A stretch of DNA of 64,000 nt from Cellvibrio sp. pealriver (GTDB lineage: Bacteria > Pseudomonadota > Gammaproteobacteria > Pseudomonadales > Cellvibrionaceae), in NCBI RefSeq assembly GCF_001183545.1, contig NZ_KQ236688.1, positions 1,145,149-1,209,148 on the forward strand. Direction: 5' to 3'. Each line of letters starts with the position of its first letter. Position 1 is the stretch's first letter. The notes under the pieces were generated by a model that saw only the letters and a list, made by a program, of their open reading frames with translations, was not told the DNA's origin and did no database searches. The position numbers and the translations under genes are program-made. This document shows, piece by piece, positions 8,973-17,594 of this stretch.

Positions 8973-9013
8973 TCGGCACAAGAATATTCTTGATCTATAC
9001 TCAGGCCTGAGTA
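8973..9013 (+). promoter_or_regulatory. putative promoter with two perfect palindromes upstream of the GGDEF-EAL gene
   Basis: CAAGAATATTCTTG (8979-8992) and TACTCAGGCCTGAGTA (8998-9013) are both perfect palindromes, with centres exactly 20 bp apart. A sigma-70-like -10 box TATACT at 8996-9001 has a weak -35 TTCGGC 17 bases upstream. One palindrome therefore fills the spacer and the other covers the -10 and start. This looks like operator DNA. The binding protein is unknown. Confidence 0.45.
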
Positions 9014-9101
9014 AGCCGAGAATGCCTGTACGGGGCTTGCCCGCCTCACATTCACATAACGCCTACCCACAAACGAGAACAGTCCCGGAAACCCAAGGTT
9101 A

Positions 9102-11543
9102 ATGAGAGATAAAGCGCCTTCCTTTTTTAACGGCATCTCTTTCCAGCTTGCCAAAATCGGCATTATTCTGGCATTCGTTCTGAGCTTTTTATTGAGTTCG
9201 GTACAGCTATATCTGGATTTTTTGAATCAGGAAAAAGAACTCAAAACCCTCATTGATCGCGTTGTCCAAGTTGCGACTCCACCTGCTGTCCGCTCGGTAT
9301 CCACATTAGATGATGAACTTGCTTACGAGGTCGTAAACGGGTTGTTGCGCTACGGCTTTATTTATGAAGTCGTTATTTATGATGATACGGGCAACGTATT
9401 GGCACAGGGCAGTAGCACCCGTCCGGAAGTCAATACGCGGTGGTTGACCAATAAAATTACTGACAACACGCGCGAATACACCACCAATTTATTATTGCCA
9501 GGTTACAGCGACGGCACGTCCGGCAGTATTCGTTTTTCAGTGGATATGGATTTGGCATTGGAAGGTTTTTACAACCGCTCCAAAACCGCATTGATGACGG
9601 GATTACTGCGCAATATGTTTTTGGTGTTGCTGCTTTTTGTGGTGTTCTATTACACGCTGACCAAACCACTGGTGCGTTTGTCCCGCGAAATTAATAACAT
9701 CAATCCCGATCATCCGGGCGTTAATCGCCTCACGCATTTGCCCCCCCATCGCAAAGATGAATTGGCGCAGCTCATCGCCAGCTCCAATCAATTGTTGGAT
9801 ATTGTTGAACTGTCACTGGCCAAGCGTCGTGCAGTGGAATTGGCACTGCGCAAAAGTGAAGAGCATTTACGCCAAATTATTGATCACCTGCCGGTCATGA
9901 TCGGTGCGCGCAATATCGCTGGTTATTATTTGTTTGCCAACAAAGCACTGGCTAGCGAGTTGGGTTACACGCCTGACCAAATGCGTAATTTGCATGTGCG
10001 TCAATTGCTTAAAAATTCAGTGTTTGATATCGATACCATGCTCGCTAATGATTATCGCGTTATTCGCGGTAACGAAGAGCTTGATGTCATTGAAGAGCGA
10101 TTTGTCAGTGCAACGGGTAAGCAATTATTTTTACAAACGCACATTATGCCGCTGGCTTTTTATGATGAAAAAGTGGCTCTGATTGTATCGGTTGATATTA
10201 CCGAACGTAAAAACGCGCAGGCAAAAATGGAATTCATGGCGCATCACGATGCGCTCACCGGTTTGCCGAATCGCCTGCAATTAGTGGAACGATTGGAACA
10301 CGAATTGCGCCGCGCAGAGCGCCATGGTTATTTCGGGGCAGTATTATTTATTGACCTTGACCAATTCAAAACCATCAACGATTCATTGGGGCATCCAGTT
10401 GGCGACAAGGTGTTGGAAGTAGTTTCCGAACGCTTGCAACAGTCTGTGCGTGAAGAGGATTTGGTGGCACGTTTAAGTGGCGATGAATTCGTTGTGGTAC
10501 TGACGGTGCTTGACCAGAATATCGAAACAGCCGCTTTGCGTGCTGGTGAGATCAGCGAAAAAATCCGCACAATTATTTCCCAGCCTTATATCTACGACAA
10601 CATGGAGTTGCGTGTGACCTGCAGCGTGGGTGTTGTTGTGTATCCGGACAAAAATAATTCAGTGCATGAATTATTGCGCTATGCCGATACGGCGATGTAT
10701 CAGGTAAAAGAAAAAGGCCGTGACTCGATTGAATTTTTCAACGAAGAAATGGCCGATAAAGTCAGCCGCCAATTGACGATGGAAGGCGATCTGCATCGTG
10801 CGCTGGAAGAGTCACAATTCGAGCTATATTATCAGCCCAAAATCCATATCCAAACCGGACGTGTGGATGGTGCAGAGGCTTTGTTGCGTTGGAATCACCC
10901 CACTAAAGGGATGATATCGCCCGTCGAATTTATTCCGGTATTGGAAACCTCGGGTATGATTATCGATGTGGGTCAATGGGTGCTGGAGACGGCATGCAAA
11001 ACTCTGGTGAGATGGCAGCAAGCCGATTTGTGGCGGCCCGGTATGCGCATGAGCATCAACATCAGCCCGCGCCAGTTCCGTCGCGCCGCGTTTGCGGATG
11101 ATGTACTCGCAACCTTGGCAGAATATCCTATTCCTACAGACTCTCTGGATATGGAAATTACAGAAGGTATTGTTATCCAGCGCGTTGATGATGCCATCCA
11201 AACGATGACAACATTGAGCGAAAGGGGCATTAGTTTTTCATTGGATGATTTTGGTACTGGCTATTCTTCTATCAGTTATCTCAAGCGTTTGCCTGTGACT
11301 ACATTGAAAATCGATAAAGGATTTGTGCGCGATATTATCGATGACCGCAACGACCGTGTGCTGGTGGAAACTATTATTACCATGGGGCGCTTGTTGGATA
11401 TGGAGCTGGTTGCTGAAGGTGTTGAAGAAGCAGAGCAGCTGGCGATTTTGAAATCCTATGGTTGCGATTATTATCAAGGTTACTTGTCTAGCCAAGCCGT
11501 TCCTTTGGAAGCATTTGAGGAAATTTTAACGCGCGATAAATAA
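9102..11543 (+). CDS. membrane PAS-GGDEF-EAL cyclic-di-GMP protein
   Basis: An 813-residue inner-membrane signalling protein. Order: transmembrane helix about 17-39, periplasmic sensor about 40-167, transmembrane helix about 168-188, linker, PAS about 255-370, GGDEF about 378-545, EAL about 560-800. The GGDEF site reads SGDEF (459-463), a variant often still active. The EAL domain has E592-A-L, NISPRQF, EITEG, LDDFGTGYSS, LKIDKGF and VAEGVE, so phosphodiesterase activity is expected. AAGG lies just before the ATG. It is probably a bifunctional protein with net hydrolysis of c-di-GMP, controlling the motile/sessile switch (inferred). Two palindromes sit in its promoter region. Confidence 0.9.
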   Translation: MRDKAPSFFNGISFQLAKIGIILAFVLSFLLSSVQLYLDFLNQEKELKTLIDRVVQVATPPAVRSVSTLDDELAYEVVNGLLRYGFIYEVVIYDDTGNVLAQGSSTRPEVNTRWLTNKITDNTREYTTNLLLPGYSDGTSGSIRFSVDMDLALEGFYNRSKTALMTGLLRNMFLVLLLFVVFYYTLTKPLVRLSREINNINPDHPGVNRLTHLPPHRKDELAQLIASSNQLLDIVELSLAKRRAVELALRKSEEHLRQIIDHLPVMIGARNIAGYYLFANKALASELGYTPDQMRNLHVRQLLKNSVFDIDTMLANDYRVIRGNEELDVIEERFVSATGKQLFLQTHIMPLAFYDEKVALIVSVDITERKNAQAKMEFMAHHDALTGLPNRLQLVERLEHELRRAERHGYFGAVLFIDLDQFKTINDSLGHPVGDKVLEVVSERLQQSVREEDLVARLSGDEFVVVLTVLDQNIETAALRAGEISEKIRTIISQPYIYDNMELRVTCSVGVVVYPDKNNSVHELLRYADTAMYQVKEKGRDSIEFFNEEMADKVSRQLTMEGDLHRALEESQFELYYQPKIHIQTGRVDGAEALLRWNHPTKGMISPVEFIPVLETSGMIIDVGQWVLETACKTLVRWQQADLWRPGMRMSINISPRQFRRAAFADDVLATLAEYPIPTDSLDMEITEGIVIQRVDDAIQTMTTLSERGISFSLDDFGTGYSSISYLKRLPVTTLKIDKGFVRDIIDDRNDRVLVETIITMGRLLDMELVAEGVEEAEQLAILKSYGCDYYQGYLSSQAVPLEAFEEILTRDK

Positions 11544-11555
11544 CACAATAGGCAA

Positions 11556-12266
11556 TTAAAATAATCTGCCGAGTAAATAAGGCACCGCAGTTTCTACACG
11601 CATGATCCTTTCGCCTAAATGAACTGCATCAAACCCGATTTTTTTCAGTAACTCAATCTCATAATCAATAAAACCACCTTCAGGTCCTACTGCAAGGCTC
11701 AGTGAGTAATCAATGGAGCGCGGGCATTCTGTTTCGGTATAGGGGTGCGCAACCAACGCAGTCGTGCCTGCAATAATGCCTGGCAAATCGTCTTCCACAA
11801 ACGGTTTAAAGCGCTTGTGTAAATGCACCTTGGGCAATTGCGTATCGCATCCTTGTTCCAAACCTAAAATCAATTGTTCGTGAATTGCTTCTGGTTCCAG
11901 GAATGGCGTTTGCCAATAACTTTTTTCGACGCGATACGAGTTAATCAGATGAAGTTCTTTCACGCCTAACGTCGATATGGTTTGGAATATACGGCGTAAC
12001 ATTTTTGGGCGCGGTAATCCCAATATTAATGTTAATGGCAGTGGTGGTGGTGGTGCTTGTGTTACCTCTAACTCCAGCACTACTTCTGTCGCAGAGATAC
12101 TGAGCAGTGTTCCTTTGCCAATGAGCCCATTTAGCATTCCTACTTTATACGTCTCACCTGTTGTAGCGCCGTGTATTTCGCGGATATGAGAAAGCCGCCG
12201 TGCATCGCGAATGACTGCTTGGGTGGGTGATAGTAGATCGCCCTGTGTGAGTAGGATCAAGTTCAT
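11556..12266 (-). CDS. rsmE: 16S rRNA (uracil-1498-N3)-methyltransferase
   Basis: A 236-residue SPOUT-class methyltransferase that makes m3U1498 in 16S rRNA using S-adenosylmethionine. Seen: an N-terminal PUA-like beta domain and a C-terminal trefoil-knot domain with LGLPRPKMLRRI, LAVGPEGGF and LGERIMRVETA, the diagnostic RsmE cofactor motifs. The ATG at 12266 is preferred over an in-frame TTG two codons upstream. It converges with the GGDEF-EAL gene, ending 12 bases away, and lies downstream of the tRNA gene on the same strand. Confidence 0.93.
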   Translation of the reverse strand: MNLILLTQGDLLSPTQAVIRDARRLSHIREIHGATTGETYKVGMLNGLIGKGTLLSISATEVVLELEVTQAPPPPLPLTLILGLPRPKMLRRIFQTISTLGVKELHLINSYRVEKSYWQTPFLEPEAIHEQLILGLEQGCDTQLPKVHLHKRFKPFVEDDLPGIIAGTTALVAHPYTETECPRSIDYSLSLAVGPEGGFIDYEIELLKKIGFDAVHLGERIMRVETAVPYLLGRLF

Positions 12267-12360
12267 ACGCAATAGCAGAGGTAAGTGACAACAAGCATCC
12301 GGCAGTATTTGCCAAGAGTGTTTACTGTGACGCTATGGAAAAGAAAAGTCTGGAATTGAA

Positions 12361-12436
12361 TGGCGTCCCCGGCGGGAATCGAACCCACATCATACGCTTA
12401 GGAGGCATACGTTCTATCCAATTAAACTACAGGGAC
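12361..12436 (-). tRNA. tRNA-Arg(CCT), CCA encoded
   Basis: The minus strand folds as a 76-base tRNA. The acceptor GTCCCTG pairs with CGGGGAC, followed by G and an encoded CCA. The anticodon stem is TATGC/GCGTA with loop CTCCTAA, giving anticodon CCT (plus-strand 12400-12402). The T arm is GTGGG-TTCGATT-CCCGC. It decodes AGG. No attachment-site duplication was noticed nearby. Confidence 0.95.
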
Positions 12437-12486
12437 GCACCGCACATGCTGTGCGGCGCGGATTATATAGGGTTAGGCGAAAAACA

Positions 12487-12963
12487 TTAAGCCTTGGCGA
12501 CAGTATAGGACGAGGAGTATTGGGTTTTTGCACCTTGCGCATTATAAAGTGATGGTGCAGTGCCTTTGCCGCGCAAAAGCCCCAGCAGATGATTCACTGT
12601 TTGTTGGGTGCGTCCAACCAGTTTGCCGTTAATGTCATTCATTTTTTGGCAATCTTCAAATTCACTGATGACCAGTTTCCATTCATCGCGCAAGGATAGT
12701 GTTGCGGCGTTGCGTTGCAGAAATAAATCCCAGCCGTTGGCATTGGTAGGTAATCCAAGCGTGTTCAATATTTGTTGGCGTTGTTTGGCATTGGTATTGA
12801 GCTGATCAACAAGCACAATTTTTTGGTCAACAATCTGCTGCAGTTCATTCAATTTGCGTTGTTCGAGCAGGTTGCGTTCATCCACAAGTAATTGTTTGAG
12901 TTGTGAAACAGCAGCGGCATCCTGCGCAATCATCTGGCGCAGTGCATTGATATCGAGAGACAT
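12487..12963 (-). CDS. flgN: flagellar export chaperone FlgN
   Basis: A 158-residue, helix-rich cytoplasmic protein of the FlgN family, the chaperone for hook-associated proteins FlgK and FlgL. Seen: a mostly alpha-helical coiled-coil pattern (QLKQLLVDERNLLEQRKLNELQQ) and the typical C-terminal half before a low-complexity tail. The start MSLDINALRQM at 12963 has GAGG six bases upstream; an upstream codon would overlap the spacer after flgM. It is last in the order flgA-flgM-flgN on this strand, as in Pseudomonas, and is probably co-transcribed with flgM from the sigma-28 site at 13521-13547. Confidence 0.88.
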   Translation of the reverse strand: MSLDINALRQMIAQDAAAVSQLKQLLVDERNLLEQRKLNELQQIVDQKIVLVDQLNTNAKQRQQILNTLGLPTNANGWDLFLQRNAATLSLRDEWKLVISEFEDCQKMNDINGKLVGRTQQTVNHLLGLLRGKGTAPSLYNAQGAKTQYSSSYTVAKA

Positions 12964-13094
12964 AGCAACCTCTTCATTTTGTGATGGTACAAATTTGCGG
13001 GTGCAAATTGGGTGGCGCAAAACCGGTGGAGACAGATAAGAAAAGCGTCGGGGATACGCTTTTTTCAAGTGCCTTCGCCGCTACTCCGGGCGTG

Positions 13095-13409
13095 TTAGCC
13101 CAGCAGATCCTCTTGGTTGAGCATATTTTCAGCAATGCGCTCAGGATTAATTTCAAAACGACCTTCAGCAATGGCGCGTCTGATTTCGGCAACCTTATCC
13201 ATATCGACATCGGGTGCGCTGTTGATTTTGGTTTGCAGGCGACCCAGGTTTTGGGCTTCCTGACTCAGTACAACCTGATCACTCGCGCTGGGCGCAGCAG
13301 GAGTAGGGCTGGAAGCTTGGGTTTTTGCTTCTGGTGCCGGAGCTGCGGGCTTGCTGCGAGCACCTTTGGTGCCGACAGAATCCAGATTGTTGTTGGTGTT
13401 AAGGTTCAT
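13095..13409 (-). CDS. flgM: anti-sigma-28 factor FlgM
   Basis: A 104-residue FlgM. It binds FliA (sigma-28) and blocks late flagellar transcription until it is exported through the finished hook-basal body. Seen: a disordered N terminus rich in N, A, P and S, and the conserved C-terminal sigma-binding region KVAEIRRAIAEGRFEINPERIAENML. AGGGG precedes the ATG. A near-consensus sigma-28 promoter lies 112 bases upstream, so FlgM is made under control of the factor it inhibits, as in other gammaproteobacteria. flgN follows at 131 bases. Confidence 0.93.
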   Translation of the reverse strand: MNLNTNNNLDSVGTKGARSKPAAPAPEAKTQASSPTPAAPSASDQVVLSQEAQNLGRLQTKINSAPDVDMDKVAEIRRAIAEGRFEINPERIAENMLNQEDLLG

Positions 13410-13520
13410 TTTGTTTCCCCTATTGCTACCCTTGGCCTAAAAACCAGTAGTAGCGATTAACATCAGTAATGTCGCGGTTGCTATACGTGACAGGCGAGAG
13501 TTTTAGACTCTCTGATCTGG

Positions 13521-13547
13521 TTATCGACCAAACCCTGCCTAACTTTA
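13521..13547 (-). promoter_or_regulatory. sigma-28 promoter for flgM-flgN
   Basis: On the minus strand: TAAA, exactly 15 bases, then GTCGATAA. One base differs from the consensus TAAA-N15-GCCGATAA. The same -10 variant appears before fliC1 (31188-31214), which supports it as the local form. Confidence 0.85.
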
Positions 13548-13581
13548 GCAATTATTCGCACTAATTTAATAAAACATTCAC

Positions 13582-14340
13582 TTAAAACGTCCGCACAGTC
13601 CCTTGGCTAACCACGATACCGCTGATAATCCGCTCGGATGAGTTATTACGGACTCTGATCTTTTGTCCCACACGGCCATCTGCCATGGCAGTACCGGCGC
13701 TACTGACTTTGATACTGCCAGCGAGTGACTCCAGGCTCACAAGTTCACCGCGTTTGACAACTGTTGGAGCATCCAGAAGCGCCGTTTTGAAGGGTTCACC
13801 CTGGCTGATATTGCGCTTGGCTTGTTTACCAATAATGTCGTCAGTTGTTACCAAAAATGCTTGTCTGATACTGCTGATATTGACGAGGTGTGTAGCTACG
13901 TGGCTTTGATTAATTAATTCGCCACGGGCGATGCTGCCTTGTGCAACCGGTATTTCCCGGTAGATGCTCACTTGTGCCGGTATATGAACCGACCATTTTT
14001 TGCCGCTTTCGCATTCCGCTTTGACACTGATGTTGCCGCCATTGCCGGTACTATCCTGAAGGGTGAAGGCAGGTGTGGATTCACATCGGGCGAGGCGCAA
14101 GCGGTTATCGAGATTACTTACATTGATATCAATGCGTTCATGTGGAGTAGTTGAGTAGGTTTTCGCAAGGAATTGGGCAACATCTTGTTTCAGTTGATGC
14201 AGTGGATAAACGGGTGCCGCAGCGAGATTAATCGAGTAGAAAGACAAAATGACCCATGCGGCAATTGTGCCGTGGGTCTGGCGCGAAACGCTTCGTAACA
14301 AAGTTCGATAAAAACTTCTATAAAAACTAGGAAGTTCCAT
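13582..14340 (-). CDS. flgA: flagellar P-ring assembly chaperone FlgA
   Basis: A 252-residue periplasmic protein that helps FlgI assemble into the P ring. Seen: a basic N terminus with a hydrophobic signal segment AAWVILSFYSINLAAAP, then the SAF-like domain with VPVAQGSIARGELI and the C-terminal GQKIRVRNNSSERIISGIV typical of FlgA. The ATG at 14340 is preferred; an in-frame TTG at 14358 overlaps the likely ribosome site AGGA. It is divergent from cheV. A sigma-54 site at 14444-14459 faces it, so flgA is likely a middle-class gene separate from the sigma-28-driven flgMN. Confidence 0.9.
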   Translation of the reverse strand: MELPSFYRSFYRTLLRSVSRQTHGTIAAWVILSFYSINLAAAPVYPLHQLKQDVAQFLAKTYSTTPHERIDINVSNLDNRLRLARCESTPAFTLQDSTGNGGNISVKAECESGKKWSVHIPAQVSIYREIPVAQGSIARGELINQSHVATHLVNISSIRQAFLVTTDDIIGKQAKRNISQGEPFKTALLDAPTVVKRGELVSLESLAGSIKVSSAGTAMADGRVGQKIRVRNNSSERIISGIVVSQGTVRTF

Positions 14341-14397
14341 ATTTTGTCCTATCCTCAAGGGTAAGAACCGGGTGTCAGATTGAAAACAAAGAGTGAC

Positions 14398-14424
14398 TAA
14401 AGTCTGACGCTTTTTTGCCGCTAA
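14398..14424 (+). promoter_or_regulatory. sigma-28 promoter for cheV-cheR
   Basis: TAAA, exactly 15 bases, then GCCGCTAA: one mismatch to GCCGATAA. The predicted transcript start is near 14431, about 90 bases before cheV. It faces the sigma-54 site of flgA, whose predicted start is two bases away. Confidence 0.8.
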
Positions 14425-14443
14425 ACTGCTTTACAGGTATCAA

Positions 14444-14459
14444 AGCAAATAGTGTGCCG
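14444..14459 (-). promoter_or_regulatory. sigma-54 promoter for flgA
   Basis: The minus strand reads CGGCAC-ACTAT-TTGCT. The GG at -24, the GC at -12 and their spacing are all correct, with one mismatch to TGGCAC-N5-TTGCW. The predicted start is near 14433, directed towards flgA. Confidence 0.75.
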
Positions 14460-14520
14460 TAAATTTGTTGCCGTTCGGCTCATCGGGAACCGCAATACTG
14501 AGAATAAAAGAGGTAATTGC

Positions 14521-15477
14521 ATGGCTGGTGTAATGGATAGCGTCAATCAGCGCACGCAGCTGGTTGGGCAAAACCGTCTTGAATTGTTGTTGTTCCGGTT
14601 AGGTGGGCAACAGTTATACGGTATTAACGTCTTTAAAGTGAAAGAGGTATTACAGTGCCCGCAGCTTAATGCGATCCCGGGGCGCAGTTCGGTTGTGCGC
14701 GGTGTTGCGCACATCCGCGGCGGCACTCTGCCAATCATGGATATGAACCTTGCTATCGGCCGGCGTGAACTGCCGGATATCGAGAGCTGCTTTGTGATCA
14801 TTACTGAATATAACCGTACCGCTCAGGGGTTTTTGGTGCGTTCGGTAGAGCGTATCGTCAATATGAATTGGGGCGATATTCACCCGCCGCCCAAAGGTGC
14901 CGGTAAAGAACACTATCTGACTGCTGTTACCCAAGTGGATGGGCAGTTAGTGGAAATTATTGATGTTGAGAAAATCCTTGCCGAAGTTGCTCCGCCACGC
15001 GAAGAGGTGAGCGCGGGTGTGATTGAAGATGGCATTGCTGACCGGGTTGTGCAGAAACATGTCCTGATCATCGATGACTCCACTATTGCGCGCAAACAAA
15101 TCCAGCGTGTGGTAGAGGGGATGGGCATTAAAACAACGCTCAAGAAAGACGGCGCCGAAGGTTTTAAATATCTGCAGGACTTGCTGAAGGATGGCAAAGA
15201 TCCCTATGCCGAATTGGTGATGATTATCTGTGATATCGAAATGCCGGAAATGGATGGCTATACCTTTACGGCAGAGGTGCGCAATCATCCGGATTTGAAA
15301 AAGCTGCATATCATTCTGCATACCTCCCTCAGTGGTGTATTCAATGAGGCGATGGTGCGCAAAGTGGGTGCCGATGATTTCCTGGCAAAATTCCATCCGG
15401 ATGAGCTAGCCAAGCGCGTCAATGATCGTGTGTTGGCAATTACCGGTGAAAGCCTTTTACCGCCGGAAGAAGCGTGA
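14521..15477 (+). CDS. cheV: chemotaxis coupling protein CheV (CheW-receiver)
   Basis: A 318-residue protein with a CheW-like coupling domain (about 20-170: LLFRLGGQQLYGINVFKVKEVL, GVAHIRGGTLPIMDM) and a C-terminal receiver (about 180-310). The receiver has acidic IIDDS, phospho-acceptor Asp238 in CDIEMPEMDGY, and a Lys in FLAKFHPDEL. CheV links receptors to CheA and tunes adaptation. The start at 14521 has GAGGT upstream; the frame stays open further upstream but there it overlaps the promoter region. It is followed 54 bases later by cheR, a conserved pair in pseudomonads beside flgA/flgB. Confidence 0.94.
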   Translation: MAGVMDSVNQRTQLVGQNRLELLLFRLGGQQLYGINVFKVKEVLQCPQLNAIPGRSSVVRGVAHIRGGTLPIMDMNLAIGRRELPDIESCFVIITEYNRTAQGFLVRSVERIVNMNWGDIHPPPKGAGKEHYLTAVTQVDGQLVEIIDVEKILAEVAPPREEVSAGVIEDGIADRVVQKHVLIIDDSTIARKQIQRVVEGMGIKTTLKKDGAEGFKYLQDLLKDGKDPYAELVMIICDIEMPEMDGYTFTAEVRNHPDLKKLHIILHTSLSGVFNEAMVRKVGADDFLAKFHPDELAKRVNDRVLAITGESLLPPEEA

Positions 15478-15531
15478 TTTTGTGTTGCTGCGATCCGGTA
15501 GTGCGTAGCAACTGTTTTACATTGGGAATAT

Positions 15532-16410
15532 ATGATTAATAAAGAGTCTTCTCCTTTTGGCAAAACTCCAGGGCGTGACAATCTCGACCAAGCAGAGTTT
15601 GACCAATTTCGCCAGTTCCTTGAGGACGCTTGTGGTATTTCGCTCGGTGATAACAAGCAATATTTGGTAACCAACCGCATTCGCCGGATACTGGAAGAAA
15701 ACAATATTGCTTCTTTTGGTGAGCTGGTCAGGGTTTTAAAGCAAGGTTTCAACCGTAAGTTAAAAGATCAGGTGATCGATTCAATGACCACCAATGAAAC
15801 CTTCTGGTTTCGCGATAACTATCCTTACGATCATTTAAAAAATACGCTGCTCCCCCAACTAATGGCGGGTAATAATCGCATGTTTGGTCCAGTGCGTATT
15901 TGGTCTGCAGCCTGTTCGTCTGGCCAGGAGCCTTATTCCATCAGCATGATGGTGGAGGAGTACAAACGTCAGGCGATGGGTAATCTGGCGCGGCAGGTTC
16001 AGGTTGTTGCAACAGATTTGTCAGCGACTGTTCTGGAGCAGGCACGCAGAGGCGAGTACGACAAACTATCGGTTATGCGTGGTTTATCTGCAGATCGTTT
16101 GGAGCGTTACTTTGATAACCCGAATCCCACAACCTGGCGTGTTAAAAGTGTTGTTAAAGAGCGGATTGATTTTCGCTCATTAAATCTGATGGATTCCTAT
16201 GCCGGTTTGGGCAAGTTCGACATAGTGTTTTGCCGCAATGTGTTGATTTACTTCAATGGCGATCTCAAACGTCAGATTCTGCAAAAAATTCACGCCGCGC
16301 TAAAACCTCAAGGGATCCTGTTTCTGGGTTCATCAGAGGGGCTTGCAGGTGCTGCGGATTTGTTTGAAATGGTTCGCTGCGATCCAGGTATTCTTTATAA
16401 AGCGATTTGA
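15532..16410 (+). CDS. cheR: chemotaxis receptor methyltransferase CheR
   Basis: A 292-residue CheR that methylates glutamates of chemoreceptors with S-adenosylmethionine. Seen: the N-terminal helical domain (residues about 20-95) and the catalytic domain with TTNETFWFRDNYPY, the cofactor loop IWSAACSSGQEPYSI, ATDLSATVLEQAR, FDIVFCRNVLIYF and LFLGSSEGL. No C-terminal NWETF-binding extension or TPR region is present. It is in one unit with cheV and ends before a strong terminator, separating chemotaxis genes from flgB. Confidence 0.95.
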   Translation: MINKESSPFGKTPGRDNLDQAEFDQFRQFLEDACGISLGDNKQYLVTNRIRRILEENNIASFGELVRVLKQGFNRKLKDQVIDSMTTNETFWFRDNYPYDHLKNTLLPQLMAGNNRMFGPVRIWSAACSSGQEPYSISMMVEEYKRQAMGNLARQVQVVATDLSATVLEQARRGEYDKLSVMRGLSADRLERYFDNPNPTTWRVKSVVKERIDFRSLNLMDSYAGLGKFDIVFCRNVLIYFNGDLKRQILQKIHAALKPQGILFLGSSEGLAGAADLFEMVRCDPGILYKAI

Positions 16411-16437
16411 TTAAATTTCTCGCTTCTCCGTTATCAA

Positions 16438-16466
16438 AATGCCCGCATTAGCGGGCGTTTTTGTTT
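16438..16466 (+). terminator. rho-independent terminator after cheR
   Basis: GCCCGC-ATTA-GCGGGC followed by GTTTTTGTTTTT. It insulates cheV-cheR from the flgB transcript, which has its own promoter downstream. Confidence 0.9.
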
Positions 16467-16589
16467 TTGCCTCTGCCGTTTGAAAAGCGGAAATCCTTTG
16501 CCGCTTGGCGTTTGCCGCCTTCACCAGAGGGTGGTCTTTGATCTTAAAAAAATCATGTAAATCAAATAGATAAAATATATTTAGGCCTT

Positions 16590-16605
16590 TGGCACAGGGG
16601 TTGCT
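16590..16605 (+). promoter_or_regulatory. sigma-54 promoter for flgBCDE
   Basis: TGGCAC-AGGGG-TTGCT, a full match to the sigma-54 core consensus. The predicted start is near 16616, about 58 bases before flgB. Confidence 0.92.
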
Positions 16606-16673
16606 TTGTAGTTAGCAAACGCAGGTGTAAACCGTTTGGTTGCCACCTGAACTCACTGTGAGGGCAAGCTGAT

Positions 16674-17075
16674 ATGTCAATTTCATTTCAAAAAGCACTG
16701 GGCATCCACGAGACCGCGCTGCATTTCCGTTCAGAGCGTGCCAGCGTACTTGCCAACAACCTCGCCAACATCGATACCCCAAACTACAAAGCAAAAGATT
16801 TGGACTTCAAACAGGCGCTGAGCCAAAAAATGAATACGGGGCCAGGCTTTGACCTGACAACCACCCAAAACCGTCACATTGACGCGAGTGGTTTTGAAAC
16901 AGATAACGGTGATGTGTTGTATCGCACTCCACAGCAACCCTCTATCGATGGCAACACCGTTGAAGACCAAATTGAACACGCGGAATACATGAAAAACGCG
17001 TTGGCGTTTCAGGCGAGTTTCCAATTTTTAAATAGCAAATTTACTGGATTGCGCACGGCCATTCGCGGTGATTAA
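16674..17075 (+). CDS. flgB: flagellar proximal rod protein FlgB
   Basis: A 133-residue rod subunit of usual length. Seen: N-terminal helix with RASVLANNLANIDTPNYKAKDLDF, the shared axial-protein motif, and the C-terminal helix EYMKNALAFQASFQFLNSKFTGLRTAI. FlgB is exported by the flagellar type III apparatus and forms the proximal rod. GTGAGGG precedes the start. It is the first gene of flgB-flgC-flgD-flgE under the sigma-54 promoter at 16590. Confidence 0.95.
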   Translation: MSISFQKALGIHETALHFRSERASVLANNLANIDTPNYKAKDLDFKQALSQKMNTGPGFDLTTTQNRHIDASGFETDNGDVLYRTPQQPSIDGNTVEDQIEHAEYMKNALAFQASFQFLNSKFTGLRTAIRGD

Positions 17076-17132
17076 AGCAGGTAAGTGAAGTAGTTAATGC
17101 GTTTATTAAACGAATTTTGTAGGTATTGAATC

Positions 17133-17582
17133 ATGGCACTTGGAACTATTTTTGATATCGCTGGCACCGGTATGAATGCGCAAAGTTTGCGCTTGAACAC
17201 TACCGCCAGCAACCTGGCTAATGCGCAATCGGCCAGCTCCAGTGTGAATGAAGTGTATCGCAGCCGTCAGCCGGTATTTGCAGCAATACATCAAGATGCT
17301 ATGCGTGCTGCTGTCACCGAAGGTACTTACAGCGATAACGAAGTGGATGCCGCTGCCGGTGTGCAAGTGCTGGGTATTGTTGAAAGCGATGCGCCATTGC
17401 AACGCCGCTACGAACCCACGCATCCAAAGGCCGATGAAGAAGGTTATGTGTATTACCCGAATGTGAACCCTGTAGAAGAAATGGCCAACATGATTGCAGC
17501 ATCGCGCTCGTTCCAAATGAATGTGGAAGTGATGAATTCTGCGAAGCAAATGGTTCAACGTGTTTTAACTCTTGGTCAATAA
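17133..17582 (+). CDS. flgC: flagellar proximal rod protein FlgC
   Basis: A 149-residue rod protein. Seen: IAGTGMNAQSLRLNTTASNLANAQS near the N terminus, central YYPNVNPVEEMANMI, and the C-terminal heptad helix ASRSFQMNVEVMNSAKQMVQRVLTLGQ, all typical of FlgC. It lies 57 bases after flgB and 12 before flgD, in the same operon. Its length matches the family. Confidence 0.95.
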   Translation: MALGTIFDIAGTGMNAQSLRLNTTASNLANAQSASSSVNEVYRSRQPVFAAIHQDAMRAAVTEGTYSDNEVDAAAGVQVLGIVESDAPLQRRYEPTHPKADEEGYVYYPNVNPVEEMANMIAASRSFQMNVEVMNSAKQMVQRVLTLGQ

Positions 17583-17594
17583 AGGAGCTGAATC

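Noticed and set aside
12361..12436. tRNA-Arg as a mobile-element attachment site
   Set aside because: No integrase gene and no repeat of the tRNA 3' end were seen on either side; the neighbours are ordinary chromosomal genes.
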